Assembly: GCF_010725885.1 (NCBI RefSeq)
Contig: NZ_AP022600.1
Location: forward strand, 5,084,001 to 5,148,000
From: Mycolicibacterium tokaiense
GTDB taxonomy: Bacteria; Actinomycetota; Actinomycetes; Mycobacteriales; Mycobacteriaceae
Direction of reading: 5' to 3'
Length of the DNA stretch: 64,000 nt
Shown in pieces: positions 1 to 11,891 of the stretch. The stretch's first letter is position 1; each line of letters opens with the position of its first letter. The notes beneath the pieces are model-generated. The model saw nothing but the letters and a program-made list of their open reading frames with translations. It made no database searches and was not told where the DNA came from. Both the position numbers and the translations under genes were made by a program.

Positions 1-3000
1 GAATGTCCGGTGGCGCGCTGGATTTCGCCCAGCCCGAGGTGTTCGTGCTCGAGTGTCTGGTTGCGGCGGTGATGCAACTGGGTGAGCAGTTCGACGGTGC
101 TGGTGGTGGGGCTGAAGGTGGCTCGCACCGGAACGGTGTTGATCAGCAGGCCCACCATGGCGTCGGCGCCGGGCAGGTCGTCGGGCCTGCCGGACACCAC
201 GGCGCCGAAGGCCACCTCGGAGTGTCCGGTCAGCGAGCGGAGCAGGTGTGCGAAAGCGGCCTGCAGGACAGTGCTGACGGTGGTGCGGCAGGCACGCGCG
301 AGCTCGACGACCGCGCGGGTGGTCTGCTCGGACACCCTTGTGGAGGTGACGTGACGCGGACCCACCTCGAGAGGATCCTGTGGCCCGACCAGGGTGGGTG
401 TATCGAAGCCGGAGAGCGCCTGTGTCCACGCCTGCCGGGCCGCGGTGATGTCGCGCTCGGCGAGCCAGCTCAGGAATCTGCGATAGGGCACGGGGGCGGG
501 TAGCCGCTGGCCGTAGTACCCGGCGAAGACCTCGGCCAGCAGCACCGGCAGCGACCAACCGTCCAGCAGCAGGTGATGGTTGGTCAGCACGAAGCGGTGC
601 CGGTCCGGCGCGATCCGCAGCAGAGCTGCCCGGATCAGCATCTCCTCCGCCGAGTCGCACACCGCATTGCGTTCCGCTGCGCAGAGTTTGGCGATCTGCT
701 CGTCGAGGTCGAAGTCATGGCCGGTGAGATCGAGATACTGCCAGGGCACCTCGGGTTGCGCCGGGACCACCTGGACCGGTTCGCCGAAGCGGGTGCAGAA
801 CGTGGCGGCCAGATTGGGGTGCCGTTGCAGGGTGGCCTGGATGGCCTCCCTCATGCGGTGCTGGTCGAGGTGTCCGTTCACGGTGATCTCCAGCTGGACG
901 GCGTACACGTCGTCGCCGGAGGTGCGGCCCAGCTCGGCGTGGAACAGCAGCCCCTGCTGCAGCGGTGTCAGGGGCAGGATGTCAGCCACCTGCTGCCGGC
1001 TGCAGAGGTCGTCGATCTGGTGTTGGGTCAACCGCGCCGGTGCAATGTCCGAAGGGGTCAGTCCCCCGCCGCCCCCGCGCACGTGGGCGCAGATCCCGGC
1101 CAGGGCGTCGAACCACAGCTGGCTGAGTCGGTTCACTTCGGCGTGGCCCAGCGCCGACGGCGCCCAGGTCCAGCCGGCTCGCAGCCGTGGGCCGGCGTCG
1201 GTGTCGACGGTGCCCGCGTTCAGTTCGACGGTGTGCATCAGCGGCATCGGGATGGCGGCCGCGGCACCGGTCACCGCCCACCCGTCGGGGCGGATCTCCC
1301 AGATGTCGCCGGACACGTCTGTCGCACCCGCACCGAGCCGGCCGAGGTAGTTGAAGCCGATCACCGGGTCGGGTCCGTCGAGGTCGACGTCGTCGTTGAG
1401 GTAACGCAGCAGTCCGTAGGTCAGCCCGTCCGGTTGGGCGCGCAGTTGTTCCTTGAGGTTCTTGATCACCGACCCCAGACCTGCACCCCCGGTACTCACC
1501 TGCGTCCAATCCAGATTGCTGATGTTCAGTGCCACCGGGTATTTGGTGGTGAACCAGCCCACGGTGCGGGACAAGTCGATGTCGTCACCCAGCCCGGGGA
1601 GATCGTCGTGGCGACCGTGGCCTTCGGCGTCGATGACCAGCGAGCCGGTGCCCAGGAATTCGCGCAGTGCCATCGCGTAGGCGATCATCAGGATGTCGTT
1701 GATGCCGGTGTGGAAGGCGGCCGGGACCTCACCCAAGAGCAGCCGGGTGGTCTCCACATCCAGCTCCACCGACAGGCTCCCTGCGGTGGCGTAGGTATCG
1801 GTGGCGGGAGAGACCGCCGGCAGGGGCACGGGTAGCGCCCTGGTCTGCTGCCAGTGCGGGGTTTGGGCAAGCACCTCGGGTCGGCGGGCGTATTCGGTGA
1901 GCAGCGCGGCCCAGCGGGCGAAGGACGTGCCAGGTTCCGGAAGGACGATCGGTTGCCCGCTGGATCGCTGGGCCCAGGCCAGGTTGATGTCTTCGAGCAG
2001 AATGCGCCAGGACACCCCGTCGACCACCAGGTGATGGGCGATCACCACCAACTGCCCCACCACCGGTACCCACAATGCACTGACCATCACCCCCGCCGCG
2101 GGATCCAGCCGCGCCCGCGCCCGGGCCACCACCTCAGCAGAGAGCGAATCAACCGTCTGCAGACACGACCCGGCATCCACCGCACCGACCTCGGCCACGG
2201 TCAACACCCAAGCACCACCGTCGGATTCATCAACCCGCAACCGCAACATCGGATGCCGATTCAGCACCGCCTGCAACACCGCCACCACGTCGGAGCGGGT
2301 AACACCGACGGGCGCCTGAATGACGACCGTCTGGTTGAACTCGTCGATCGGCCCGGCGACCTGGCGCAGCCAACCGATGATGGGAATGGCGGTCACGGCG
2401 CCGGTTCCGTCGTCGGCTACCACGTCGACCACCCCGGTGACGCGAGCCAGTCGCGCCAATCCTTCGACGGTCTGCTCGACAAAAAGATCTTTGGGTCGGC
2501 ATCGCACCCCGGCGGCCCGGGCCCGTGCGACCACCTGCATCGACAAGATACTGTCCCCACCCAACTCAAAAAACGACTCGTCGACCCCCACCCGCGCCAC
2601 ACCCAACACCTGCGCAAAAATCCCCGCCAGAATCTCCTCCACCGCATCAGCAGGCCCCCGATATCCCTCGGCACTCTGATACTGCGGCACCGGCAACGCC
2701 CGGCGATCCAACTTCCCATTCACCGTCAACGGCATCGCCTCGACCACCACCACCGCCGAAGGCACCATGTACTCCGGCAACCGAGCAGCCACCGCCGCGC
2801 GCACCACCGCGGGATCAACAGCACCCGTCACATACCCGACCAACCGCCGATCCCCCGGACGGTCCTCCCGCACCACCACCTCAGCCTGCTCAACCCCAGC
2901 CACATCACTGAGCGCCGCCACAATCTCACCGAGCTCGATCCGATAACCGCGGATCTTGACCTGCTCATCAGCACGCCCCAGATACCGCAACTGCCCATCC

Positions 3001-6000
3001 CCACCCCAACACACCACATCACCGGTGCGATACATCCGCGCACCCACCCCACCGAACGGACACGCCACAAACCGACCCGACGTCAACCCCGCCCGACCCA
3101 CATACCCATCCGCCAACCCCACACCCGCCACATACAACTCCCCCGCAACCCCCACCGGCACCCGACGCAGGGCCGTGTCCAACACGAAGAAGCTCAAGTG
3201 CGCCAGGGGAATTCCGATGGGGCTGACCAGCTGTGCGGTATCGGCGGTGGTGATCTCGCGCAGCGACGCGTGCACCGTCGTCTCCGTGATCCCATACATG
3301 TTCAACAACCGCGGCGAATCCGGGTGAGCCCCCACCCACGCTGACAACCGCTGCGGTTCCAGCGCTTCACCGCCGAACACCACCGCCTCCAACGCCAGCC
3401 GCGAACCCACCTCCGGCATCGCAGCATCAGCGGCCTGCAGCGCATAAAACGCCGACGGAGTCTGACTCAACACCGACACACGCTCAGAAACCAAAACCTC
3501 CAGCAGATCCTCCGGCGAGCGCACCACCTCATCCGCGACCACCACCACCCGACCACCGAACAGCAACGCCCCCCAGATCTCCCACACCGAAAAATCAAAC
3601 GCCAACGAATGACACTGCGACCAGACGTGTTCGGCCAGACCCATCTCCCGGTCCAACGTCTCCAACAGTCCCAACACATTCCGATGCGGAACCGCCACCC
3701 CCTTCGGCGTACCCGTCGTCCCCGATGTATAGATCACATACGCCGTGTCAGCAGAATCCACCACCGGCAACACCCCCACCGGATCCCGTTCATCAAATCC
3801 AGCGATATCGAGCACCACGGCACCACACCCCGACAACGACGACACCCACTCACCAGTGGTCACCACCACCACCGGAGCCGCATCCGCCACCACAAAATCC
3901 CGCCGCGCCACCGGCACCGCCGGATCCACCGGCACATACGCGCCGCCTGCCTTCAGCACCCCCACCAACGCCACCACCGCATCCGCAGACCGCGGCAACA
4001 CCAACCCCACCCGATCACCCCGACGCACACCACAACCAACCAACCGCCACGCCAACCGATCCGACGCCTCATCCAACTCCCGATACGACAACGTGGCGCC
4101 GTCGAACGTCACGGCCGCGGCACCGGGATCGAGCCGCACCACCGACCCGAACACCGACACCAGAGAGCCACCCCCCCAAGCCCCCGCCGGAGCCAACCCC
4201 GCCCGATTACCCCACATATCAAGGCGAGCCCGCTCCTGCTTGTCCAGGAAGTTCAGCGCGGACAGCTTTTGGGATACGTCGGCGACCATGGCACTGATGA
4301 CGCGTCTCAGCCGCTCAACCAGATCGGTGATGCGTGCTTCGTCGTAGACGTCGGTGCGGAACTCGACGGCGCCGGCGATCCCGGCGGCGGTATCACCGTC
4401 CCAGCGTTCCGCCAGCGTGAACGTGATGTCCATCCGGGCGGTCGCGGTGTCCACCGGTATCGGAGTGACCTGCAGATCACCCAGTGTCAGCCCGGCGGTG
4501 GCGCTGTCCTGCCAGTCGAAGTTTTGCCATGCCAACATCACCTGCACCAGCGGGTGGTGGGTCAGGCTCCGGGCGGGTTTGAGTCGCTCGACCAGCACCT
4601 CGAAGGGGACGTCCTGGTGCTCATAGGCGGCCAGGCTGCGGCGGCGCACCTGGTCCAGGAGATCAGCGATGCTGGGATTGCCGGAGAGATCGACGCGCAG
4701 CACCAAGGTGTTGACGAAGAACCCCACCAGCTCGTCGAGTGCGGCTTCCCCGCGTCCGGCAATGGGAAAGCCGAGGGCGACATCGGTTTCCGCGCTCAGG
4801 TGTGACAGCAGGATTGCCAGCGCGGTCTGGATGACCATGAAAGGGGTGGCGTTGTGCGCGCGGGCCAGCGCCGTCACCGCCTGGTGCAGGTCGGCCGGCC
4901 AGTCGACCTCCAAGCGGGCGCCCCGCAGGTCGGACACCGCCGGGTACGGTCGATCGGTCGGAAGCTGCAACCGGTCTGGCATTCCGGCCAGCGCACGCTG
5001 CCAATAATCGAGTTGCGCACAGATCCGGCTCCCGGGGTCGGACAGCTCGCCCAGCCGCTCACGCTGCCAGAGGGTGTAATCCGCGTAGTGCACGCCCAGC
5101 GGGCTCCACGGAGGTTTCTCTCCGGCGTTGCGGTGACGATAGGCCACACCCAGATCGCGGACCAGCGGCGTGACCGACCAGCCGTCGGCGGCGATGTGAT
5201 GGACGACGGCCACCAGCACGTGGTCGTCGTCGTGGAGCCGGAAGAGCGTTGCCCGCATCGGAATGTCGTTCTCGAGCTGGAACTCGTGGCGGGCTGCGGT
5301 GTCGACGGCCGCGCGCAGGCGGCTCTCGGACCAGCCGCCGGCATCCACCAGGGCCCAGCCGAAATCGGCGCCGGCGGTGGGCACAACGACCTGATGCGGG
5401 ACGCCGTCGGCGGCGGGGAACACTGTGCGCAGGCTCTCGTGCCGGTCCAGCACGTCACCGAGGGCGGCCCCCAGGGCGGCGGTGTCCAGCGCTCCGTGCA
5501 GGCGCAGCGCCACCGCGATGTTGTAGGTGGCCGACGGTCCCTGGAATTGGTCGATGAACCACAACCGGCTCTGCGCGAACGACAACGGGACACGCTCAGG
5601 TCGGGCCATCGCGACCAGCGCCGCCGCCGAGGTGTCCTGTCCACCGATGCGCAGCGCCAGCTGTGCCACGGTGGGAGCCTCGAACACGGTGCGCACCGCG
5701 ATGTCGGCACCCAGCCCGGCGTTCACGGCCGCAATCAGCCGCATGGCCGACAGGGAGTCGCCGCCCAGGTCGAAGAAGGAGTCGTCGGCGCCCACCCGCC
5801 CGATACCGAGGATGTCGCCGTAGATGTCCGCCAGGTGCATCTCGGCGGCGGTCGAGGGTGCGCGGTAGTGCCGGTCGCCGCGGTGGTCCGGTGCCGGCAG
5901 CGCCCCCCTGTCGAGTTTGCCGCCGACCGTCAGTGGCACCGCCTGCAGCGTGATGACCGCGGTGGGCACCAGATACGCCGGGAGCTGGGCGGCCAGCGCT

Positions 6001-9000
6001 GCCCGTGCTGCCGCCGGGTCCGCCGGGCCGGTGATGTATCCGACCAGGCGGTGATCGCCGGGGCGGTCTTCGCGGACGATCACCACTGCCTGCTCCACCC
6101 CGTCGACGGCGGCCAGAGCAGCCTGGACTTCGGCGGGTTCGATGCGGTGGCCGCGGATCTTGACCTGCTCGTCGGCCCGCCCGAGGTAGTCCAGCTGACC
6201 GTCGCTGCGCCACCGCACCAGATCTCCTGTGCGGTACATCCGCTCACCTGGCACGCCGAACGGTGACGCCACGAAGCGGGACGCGGTCAGCGTGGTGCGT
6301 CCCACATATCCGACGGCCACGCCACGCCCGGCGACGTACAGCTCCCCGACCACCCCTCGTGGGACGGGGCGCAGACGCTCGTCGAGCACAAACAGCGCGG
6401 TCGTCGGGACCGGTCTTCCGATGGGGGCGACACCGGACGCGGCCGAGCCGCTGCGCAGGTGATCACTCATCGAGGCATAGACGGTGGCCTCGGTCGGACC
6501 GTAGGCGTTGACGAGCACGCGCCCGGGCGCCCACCGGTCCACGATGTCGGCCGGGCACGCTTCGCCGCCGAGCAGTACCGCCACCCGGTCCAGTCGTTCG
6601 GCAGGCAATGCGGTCACCGCCGAGGGCGTCTGGGTCAAAACCGTGACCTGCTCTGCGATCAGCAGACCGAGGAACTCGCCGGGTGAGCGGACCACGTCGT
6701 CCGGCACCACCACCAACCGGCCACCACCGAGCAAGGCGGCCCAGATCTCCCACACCGAGAAGTCGAACGCATAGGAGTGGCACTGTGTCCAGACCTGCGG
6801 GTGCGGCAGGCCTGCGGGCGGGGAGTCGGCCAGGTGGGCGAGGTTGCGATGTGACACCGCAACCCCTTTCGGGGTGCCGGTGGTACCCGAGGTGTAGATC
6901 AGGTAGGCGATCTCGTCGGCGCTGGCGCAGTGCTCCGGGGCGTCGGGGCGCAAGCCGGCGGCAGCGATGTCGAGCACTGCGCCACCGAACCCGGCGACCC
7001 GGGGGCGCAGGTCTGCGCTGGTGATCACCGCGCTGGGCGCGGCGTCGGTCAGCAGGAACTCGATGCGGCTGTCGGGCAGCGCCGGGTCGACAGCGAGGTA
7101 GGCAGCGCCGATCTTCAGGGCGGCCAGCATGGCGGTCACCGCGGGGACGGATCGGGGCGCCAGTAGGGCCACCCGGTCGCCGGGTCGAACTCCGGATTCG
7201 GACAAGCTGTGCGCCAGTTGGTTTGCCTGCTCGTCGAGCTCGCGGTAGGTGATCGAGCGGTCCGTGTCGGTGACCGCCACCGCGTCGGGATGCCGTATCA
7301 CCCGCGCGGCGAACAGTTCCGGAACGGTCACCGCCGCCGGGGCTGTCGCCAGTGCGGCTCTGTTGCCGAGGTCATCGAGTCGGCTGCGCTCGGATTCGGT
7401 GAGCACCTCCACCGTCGAGAGGCGGCGGGCGGGGTTGGCGGTCATGAGGTCCAAGACCCGCCGTAGCCGCTCCATCAGGGTCTCGATGCCCGCCGGGTCG
7501 AAGACGTCGGTGCGATACTCCACCATGCCGGCGATGCCGGTTGCGATGCCGTCCTGGGTGCGACGTTCGTTGAAGGTGATCGCGAGATCCACCCTGGCGG
7601 TGCCGGTTTCGAGTGGTAATTGGGTGATCTGTAGATCGCCCAGCGCCACCGCGATCTCGTCGCTGGTCTCCCCGGGCAGGTTGCGCCAGCCCAGCATCAC
7701 CTGAACCAACGGGTGGTGGGTCAATGACCGGGTGGGGTTGAGCCGCTCGACCACCACCTCGAACGGCACGTCCTGGTTTTCGTAGGCCGCCAGGCTGCGG
7801 GACCGAACCTGGGCCAGCAATTCGGCTACCGTTGGGTCACCGCTGACGTCGACGCGGAGTACCAGGGTGTTGACGAAGAATCCGATGAGGTCATCAAGAG
7901 CCGGGTCACGCCGGCCGCCGATCGGAAAGCCGACTGCCACATCGGTGGTGGACGCGAGCCGGCCCAGCAGGACGGCCAATGCCGCCTGCACCAGCATGAA
8001 ACTGGTGGCGTGGTGGTGGTGGGCCACCTGCGCGATCCGCTCCTGCAGCTCGACCGGCCAGTGCACGGCGATGCTGGCCCCGCGCTGGTCGGCCACTGGC
8101 GGGTAGGGACGGTCGGTCGGCAGCTCCAGCCGGTCCGGCATCCCGGCCAGTGTGTCCTGCCAGTAGGCGAGTTGCCGGGCGATCAGACTGTCGGGGTCGT
8201 CCAGTGCGCCGAACTGATGGCGCTGCCACAAGGTGTAGTCGACGTACTGGACCGGCAGTTCGGTCCACGCGGGGGCGATCCCCATGCACCGGCACAGGTA
8301 GGCGATACCGAGATCGCGCACCATCGGCGCCGCGGAGAGCCCGTCGGCCGCAATGTGGTGCGCCACACTGACCACCACGTGATCGTCGGCTGCGATTCGG
8401 AACAACCTGGCGTGCAACGGGATCTCGTGAGCCAGGTCGAAGGCATGCTGGGCCACCTCGGCGACCGCACGGTCCAGTTGTTCCTGCGACCAGCCGGCGG
8501 CATCGACGATCTCCCACCCGATGTCGGCCTCATCGGGAGGCACCACCCTTTGTTGTGGGTTGCCGTCGGGGGCGACGAACACGGTACGTAGGCTTTCGTG
8601 ACGCCCAACGACATCGAGCATCGCCGCGCCCAGCGCCTCGGCGTTGAGAGTGCCCTTCAGGCGCAGGCCCACCGGCATGTTGTACATCGGTGAGGGGCCT
8701 TGCAGCTGGTCGAGGAACCACAGCCGGTGCTGGGAGAAGGACAGCGGGATCACCTCGGGCCGCGGTACGGCGCGCAAGGGCTGCAGTTGGTGTCCGCCGC
8801 CGCCGATCCGGGTGGCCAGCTGCGCCACGGTGGGGGCGTCGAACAGTGTGCGTACCGTCAGCCCCGCGTCCAGCGCGGCGTTGACCGCCGCGACCAGCCG
8901 CATCGCGGACAGGGAGTCACCGCCGAGGTCGAAGAACGACTGGTCGGCGCTCACGCGGTCCACGCCGAGTACCCGTGCGACGATGCCGGCGAGGATCTCT

Positions 9001-11891
9001 TCGACCGCGGTCACCGGCGCCCGATACGAGCCGGCATCGCCGAACTCGGGCGCGGGTAAGGCCCGGCGGTCGAGTTTGCCGTTCACAGTCAGCGGCAATC
9101 TGTCGATCACCAGTACCGCAGCGGGCACCATGTATTCGGGCAGCCGCCGGGCCAGCGAGGCGCGCAGGACACCCGGGTCCGCCGCGCCCACAACGTAACC
9201 CACCAGGCGCTTGTCGCCGGGGCGGTCTTCACGGACCACGACGACGGCCTGGTCCACCCCGTCCATGCCGTCCAGAGCTGCCCGGATCTCACCCAGCTCT
9301 ATTCGGTAGCCGCGGAGCTTGACCTGTTCATCGGCTCGCCCCGCGTACCGCAGTTCGCCATCGGCTCCCCACCACACCAGGTCCCCGGTGCGGTACATCC
9401 GGGTTCCCGGTTCGGTGGCGAACGGGCATGCCACGAACCTGGTGGAGGTGAGCCCGGCGCGGCGCCAATAGCCTGCTCCTGCACCGGTTCCCGCGACGTA
9501 GAGATCGCCGATGACGCCGGGTGCAACCGGGCGCAGCCAGTGGTCCAACACGAAGAATGCATAACTCGGCAGCGGTAGACCGACCGGACTGAGATCGGAT
9601 TCGGCATCGATGTCGGCGTCGACGATCTCGCGAAACGACGCGTGCACGGTGGTCTCGGTGGTGCCGTACAGATTGAACAACCTGGGTAGGGCCGGGTGAT
9701 GTTGTCGCCATGTGCGCAGGCGTTGCGGTTCGAGCGCCTCACCGGCGAAGACCACCGCCTGTAACGCCACAGCGCTGCCGTGGTCGGAGGTCAGCGCGTC
9801 GGCCGTCTGCAGCGCGTAGAACGCCGATGGGGTTTGGCTGAGCACCGTGACCTTCTCTTTGGCCAGCAGCGCGTGAAAATCCTCGGGTGCGCGGGCCACC
9901 GGTTCGGGCACCACCACCAGACGTCCGCCGTAGAGCAGGGCGCCCCAGATCTCACACACCGAGACGTCGAAGGCAAGCGAGTGCCACTGCGACCACACGT
10001 GCTGCGCCAGCGGCATGCGGGAGTCCATGGCCTCCAGGAGGCGAGTCACGTTCTGGTGGGTGATCGCGACGCCCTTGGGGGTGCCGGTGGTGCCCGAGGT
10101 GTAGATCAGGTAGGCGATGTCGTCGGGTTCCGGGGTGGGCAGGACGGCGGTGGATCGCAACCCGACGACATCCTGCAGCACACTGATGTCGATGACGGGC
10201 AGCTCGCCGCCGTCGAGGCGGCCGGCCAGGGCCGAGGTCGTGATGGCCAGGGTGGGAGCGGCGTCACCGAGGACGAACTCGCGGCGCGCGGCCGGCACCG
10301 CGGGGTCGATGGGCACGTACGCCGCGCCGGCTTTGAGCACTGCAAGGATCGCGACGATGGCGTCGGCCGATCGGGGCAGCAGCAGTGCCACCCGCTGTCC
10401 CCGCTGCAGGCCATGATCGATCAGCAACTGGGCCAACAGGTTCGAGGACTCGTCGAGCTGCTGATACGTCCAGGACCCGTCGGCTCCGGTGACCGCTACC
10501 GCGTTGGGGCACTGTCGCGCCTGCTGGCCGAAACGGGCGGGAACAGACGCGGGTGCGGTAGTGGGTGCGGAGAGGGCCTGGCGGTTGCCCCAGTGGTCCA
10601 GACGGTCCCGCTCGAGCGGGCCCAGGACGTCGATCTGCGAGAGCACCTGCCCGGGGCCGTCGGCCATGCCCTCGAGCAGCCGGGTGAACCGCGCCATGGT
10701 GGCGGTGATGCCGGCGGAGTCAAGGATCTCGGTGTCGAATTCGACCCGCAGTGTCAGACCGTCGCCGGGGATGGCCTGGACAGCAAGCGGGTAGTGGTTG
10801 TACTCACGGTGGGTGACGTCGGTGACCATCAGGCCGTCGGTCCCGGTCAGCCGGGCCGGGTCCATCGGGTAGTTCTCGTAGACGAAGAACGCGTCGAACA
10901 GTCGGTCGTGCCCGGTGACGCGGTGGATCTCGCTCAGCGCCAGGTGGTGGTGGTCCAGGGTGGCGGTGTAGGCGTTCTTCAGCTGACCCAACAGCTCACC
11001 GACGGTGGTCCGCGGCGTCGCCGTCGCGCGCACCGGCACGGTGTTGATCAGCAGGCCCACCATGGATTCCGCGCCCGGTACCTCCTGTGGCCGGCCGGAG
11101 ACCGTGGTACCGAACACGACATCGCTGTGCCCGGTCAGGGTCATCAACAGCGCGGCGAAGGCGCCCTGGAGCACGGTGCTGACGGTGGTGTGGCACGTTC
11201 GCGCCAGTTCCCCCAGTGCGTCGGTGACGGCGTGGGGTACCTGCACGTGCAGGACATCGCGGCGCCCGGCGGCGCCGTGGGAGGCTGCCCCGAGCAAGGT
11301 CGGGCTGTCGAGGCCACCGAGCACCTGCGCCCACGCCGCGCGCGCCGCCTCCAGGTCGCGACGTCCCAGCCAGTCGACGAACCTGCGGTACGGCGGTGCC
11401 GGCGGCAGCCGCTGGCCGTAGTACCCGGCGAACACTTCACCCAGCAGGATCGGCAGGGACCAGCCGTCGAGCACGATGTGGTGGTTGGTCATCAGCAGCC
11501 GGTGCTGGTCGGTCGCGGTGCGGATCAGCGTTGCACGGACCGGCGCTCGATCGCCGAGGTCGCACACCGCAGCGCGTTCGGCTGCACAGACCTCGGCGAT
11601 CCGGTCCTCGGCGTCCGCCCCGGTGATCTCGAGGTACTGCCAGGGCAACACCGGGTCCCCGGGAATGATCTGGACCGGTTCGGCGAACTTTCCCGAGAAC
11701 CGGGCCGCCAGATGCGGGTGCCGCGCCAGAACGGCCTCCACAGCGTGGCGGAGTCGTTCGGGGTCCAACGGACCGGATAGACAGATACTCAACTGCACTG
11801 CGTACAGATCGTCTCCGCCGGAGTCGGTCTGGGCGTGGAACAGCAGCCCCTGCTGCAAGGGAGTCAGGGGCAGGACGTCAGCTATCCGCAT
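1..11891 (-). CDS. Multimodular NRPS, second lipopeptide synthetase (3' end beyond window)
   Basis: Nonribosomal peptide synthetase elongating the acyl-aminoacyl chain made by the upstream one-module NRPS. The frame is open from the ATG at 11891 to the left edge (at least 3963 codons), so the C-terminus is missing. Domains: C1 (HHIVLDG from residue 137), A1, T1 (Ser993), C2, A2, T2 (Ser2046), C3, A3, T3 (Ser3114), E (HHLVVDG from residue 3286), C4 (HHLLLDG from residue 3772). C1 and C4 start with [14 protein letters not shown], the form found after an E domain (D-donor); C2 and C3 have the other form (PLSFxQxRLWF), fitting an L-donor. Pocket residues read by eye: A1 DVCSVALVHK (no clear match), A2 DFWTLGAVYK (between Phe and Thr codes), A3 DFWSVGMVHK (Thr-type). 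The ATG overlaps the previous stop by 14 bp, implying translational coupling. By position it corresponds to GPL Mps2, but the module order is not the classical one. Confidence 0.93.
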   Translation of the reverse strand, partial: MRIADVLPLTPLQQGLLFHAQTDSGGDDLYAVQLSICLSGPLDPERLRHAVEAVLARHPHLAARFSGKFAEPVQIIPGDPVLPWQYLEITGADAEDRIAEVCAAERAAVCDLGDRAPVRATLIRTATDQHRLLMTNHHIVLDGWSLPILLGEVFAGYYGQRLPPAPPYRRFVDWLGRRDLEAARAAWAQVLGGLDSPTLLGAASHGAAGRRDVLHVQVPHAVTDALGELARTCHTTVSTVLQGAFAALLMTLTGHSDVVFGTTVSGRPQEVPGAESMVGLLINTVPVRATATPRTTVGELLGQLKNAYTATLDHHHLALSEIHRVTGHDRLFDAFFVYENYPMDPARLTGTDGLMVTDVTHREYNHYPLAVQAIPGDGLTLRVEFDTEILDSAGITATMARFTRLLEGMADGPGQVLSQIDVLGPLERDRLDHWGNRQALSAPTTAPASVPARFGQQARQCPNAVAVTGADGSWTYQQLDESSNLLAQLLIDHGLQRGQRVALLLPRSADAIVAILAVLKAGAAYVPIDPAVPAARREFVLGDAAPTLAITTSALAGRLDGGELPVIDISVLQDVVGLRSTAVLPTPEPDDIAYLIYTSGTTGTPKGVAITHQNVTRLLEAMDSRMPLAQHVWSQWHSLAFDVSVCEIWGALLYGGRLVVVPEPVARAPEDFHALLAKEKVTVLSQTPSAFYALQTADALTSDHGSAVALQAVVFAGEALEPQRLRTWRQHHPALPRLFNLYGTTETTVHASFREIVDADIDAESDLSPVGLPLPSYAFFVLDHWLRPVAPGVIGDLYVAGTGAGAGYWRRAGLTSTRFVACPFATEPGTRMYRTGDLVWWGADGELRYAGRADEQVKLRGYRIELGEIRAALDGMDGVDQAVVVVREDRPGDKRLVGYVVGAADPGVLRASLARRLPEYMVPAAVLVIDRLPLTVNGKLDRRALPAPEFGDAGSYRAPVTAVEEILAGIVARVLGVDRVSADQSFFDLGGDSLSAMRLVAAVNAALDAGLTVRTLFDAPTVAQLATRIGGGGHQLQPLRAVPRPEVIPLSFSQHRLWFLDQLQGPSPMYNMPVGLRLKGTLNAEALGAAMLDVVGRHESLRTVFVAPDGNPQQRVVPPDEADIGWEIVDAAGWSQEQLDRAVAEVAQHAFDLAHEIPLHARLFRIAADDHVVVSVAHHIAADGLSAAPMVRDLGIAYLCRCMGIAPAWTELPVQYVDYTLWQRHQFGALDDPDSLIARQLAYWQDTLAGMPDRLELPTDRPYPPVADQRGASIAVHWPVELQERIAQVAHHHHATSFMLVQAALAVLLGRLASTTDVAVGFPIGGRRDPALDDLIGFFVNTLVLRVDVSGDPTVAELLAQVRSRSLAAYENQDVPFEVVVERLNPTRSLTHHPLVQVMLGWRNLPGETSDEIAVALGDLQITQLPLETGTARVDLAITFNERRTQDGIATGIAGMVEYRTDVFDPAGIETLMERLRRVLDLMTANPARRLSTVEVLTESERSRLDDLGNRAALATAPAAVTVPELFAARVIRHPDAVAVTDTDRSITYRELDEQANQLAHSLSESGVRPGDRVALLAPRSVPAVTAMLAALKIGAAYLAVDPALPDSRIEFLLTDAAPSAVITSADLRPRVAGFGGAVLDIAAAGLRPDAPEHCASADEIAYLIYTSGTTGTPKGVAVSHRNLAHLADSPPAGLPHPQVWTQCHSYAFDFSVWEIWAALLGGGRLVVVPDDVVRSPGEFLGLLIAEQVTVLTQTPSAVTALPAERLDRVAVLLGGEACPADIVDRWAPGRVLVNAYGPTEATVYASMSDHLRSGSAASGVAPIGRPVPTTALFVLDERLRPVPRGVVGELYVAGRGVAVGYVGRTTLTASRFVASPFGVPGERMYRTGDLVRWRSDGQLDYLGRADEQVKIRGHRIEPAEVQAALAAVDGVEQAVVIVREDRPGDHRLVGYITGPADPAAARAALAAQLPAYLVPTAVITLQAVPLTVGGKLDRGALPAPDHRGDRHYRAPSTAAEMHLADIYGDILGIGRVGADDSFFDLGGDSLSAMRLIAAVNAGLGADIAVRTVFEAPTVAQLALRIGGQDTSAAALVAMARPERVPLSFAQSRLWFIDQFQGPSATYNIAVALRLHGALDTAALGAALGDVLDRHESLRTVFPAADGVPHQVVVPTAGADFGWALVDAGGWSESRLRAAVDTAARHEFQLENDIPMRATLFRLHDDDHVLVAVVHHIAADGWSVTPLVRDLGVAYRHRNAGEKPPWSPLGVHYADYTLWQRERLGELSDPGSRICAQLDYWQRALAGMPDRLQLPTDRPYPAVSDLRGARLEVDWPADLHQAVTALARAHNATPFMVIQTALAILLSHLSAETDVALGFPIAGRGEAALDELVGFFVNTLVLRVDLSGNPSIADLLDQVRRRSLAAYEHQDVPFEVLVERLKPARSLTHHPLVQVMLAWQNFDWQDSATAGLTLGDLQVTPIPVDTATARMDITFTLAERWDGDTAAGIAGAVEFRTDVYDEARITDLVERLRRVISAMVADVSQKLSALNFLDKQERARLDMWGNRAGLAPAGAWGGGSLVSVFGSVVRLDPGAAAVTFDGATLSYRELDEASDRLAWRLVGCGVRRGDRVGLVLPRSADAVVALVGVLKAGGAYVPVDPAVPVARRDFVVADAAPVVVVTTGEWVSSLSGCGAVVLDIAGFDERDPVGVLPVVDSADTAYVIYTSGTTGTPKGVAVPHRNVLGLLETLDREMGLAEHVWSQCHSLAFDFSVWEIWGALLFGGRVVVVADEVVRSPEDLLEVLVSERVSVLSQTPSAFYALQAADAAMPEVGSRLALEAVVFGGEALEPQRLSAWVGAHPDSPRLLNMYGITETTVHASLREITTADTAQLVSPIGIPLAHLSFFVLDTALRRVPVGVAGELYVAGVGLADGYVGRAGLTSGRFVACPFGGVGARMYRTGDVVCWGGDGQLRYLGRADEQVKIRGYRIELGEIVAALSDVAGVEQAEVVVREDRPGDRRLVGYVTGAVDPAVVRAAVAARLPEYMVPSAVVVVEAMPLTVNGKLDRRALPVPQYQSAEGYRGPADAVEEILAGIFAQVLGVARVGVDESFFELGGDSILSMQVVARARAAGVRCRPKDLFVEQTVEGLARLARVTGVVDVVADDGTGAVTAIPIIGWLRQVAGPIDEFNQTVVIQAPVGVTRSDVVAVLQAVLNRHPMLRLRVDESDGGAWVLTVAEVGAVDAGSCLQTVDSLSAEVVARARARLDPAAGVMVSALWVPVVGQLVVIAHHLVVDGVSWRILLEDINLAWAQRSSGQPIVLPEPGTSFARWAALLTEYARRPEVLAQTPHWQQTRALPVPLPAVSPATDTYATAGSLSVELDVETTRLLLGEVPAAFHTGINDILMIAYAMALREFLGTGSLVIDAEGHGRHDDLPGLGDDIDLSRTVGWFTTKYPVALNISNLDWTQVSTGGAGLGSVIKNLKEQLRAQPDGLTYGLLRYLNDDVDLDGPDPVIGFNYLGRLGAGATDVSGDIWEIRPDGWAVTGAAAAIPMPLMHTVELNAGTVDTDAGPRLRAGWTWAPSALGHAEVNRLSQLWFDALAGICAHVRGGGGGLTPSDIAPARLTQHQIDDLCSRQQVADILPLTPLQQGLLFHAELGRTSGDDVYAVQLEITVNGHLDQHRMREAIQATLQRHPNLAATFCTRFGEPVQVVPAQPEVPWQYLDLTGHDFDLDEQIAKLCAAERNAVCDSAEEMLIRAALLRIAPDRHRFVLTNHHLLLDGWSLPVLLAEVFAGYYGQRLPAPVPYRRFLSWLAERDITAARQAWTQALSGFDTPTLVGPQDPLEVGPRHVTSTRVSEQTTRAVVELARACRTTVSTVLQAAFAHLLRSLTGHSEVAFGAVVSGRPDDLPGADAMVGLLINTVPVRATFSPTTSTVELLTQLHHRRNQTLEHEHLGLGEIQRATGH
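1051..4110. repeat. Direct repeat of NRPS A-T-E region, copy 1 (partner 11945-14992)
   Basis: A mosaic of near-identical stretches, offset 10894 bp up to at least 2500 and 10882 bp from about 3460 on (a net 12-bp indel between). Identity is very high at about 1051-1780, 1895-2280, 2490-3160 and 3456-3765, interrupted by divergent patches. Within 2500-4200 the plus strand is strongly skewed: 3061-3120 counts C 34, G 7, A 16, T 3. It covers the E domain, carrier and A domain of module 4. Confidence 0.9.

Noticed and set aside
573..4805. Several long plus-strand frames opposite the giant NRPS
   Set aside because: Same reason: skewed GC-rich DNA keeps the antisense frames open. The sense frame is uninterrupted with clear NRPS domains.
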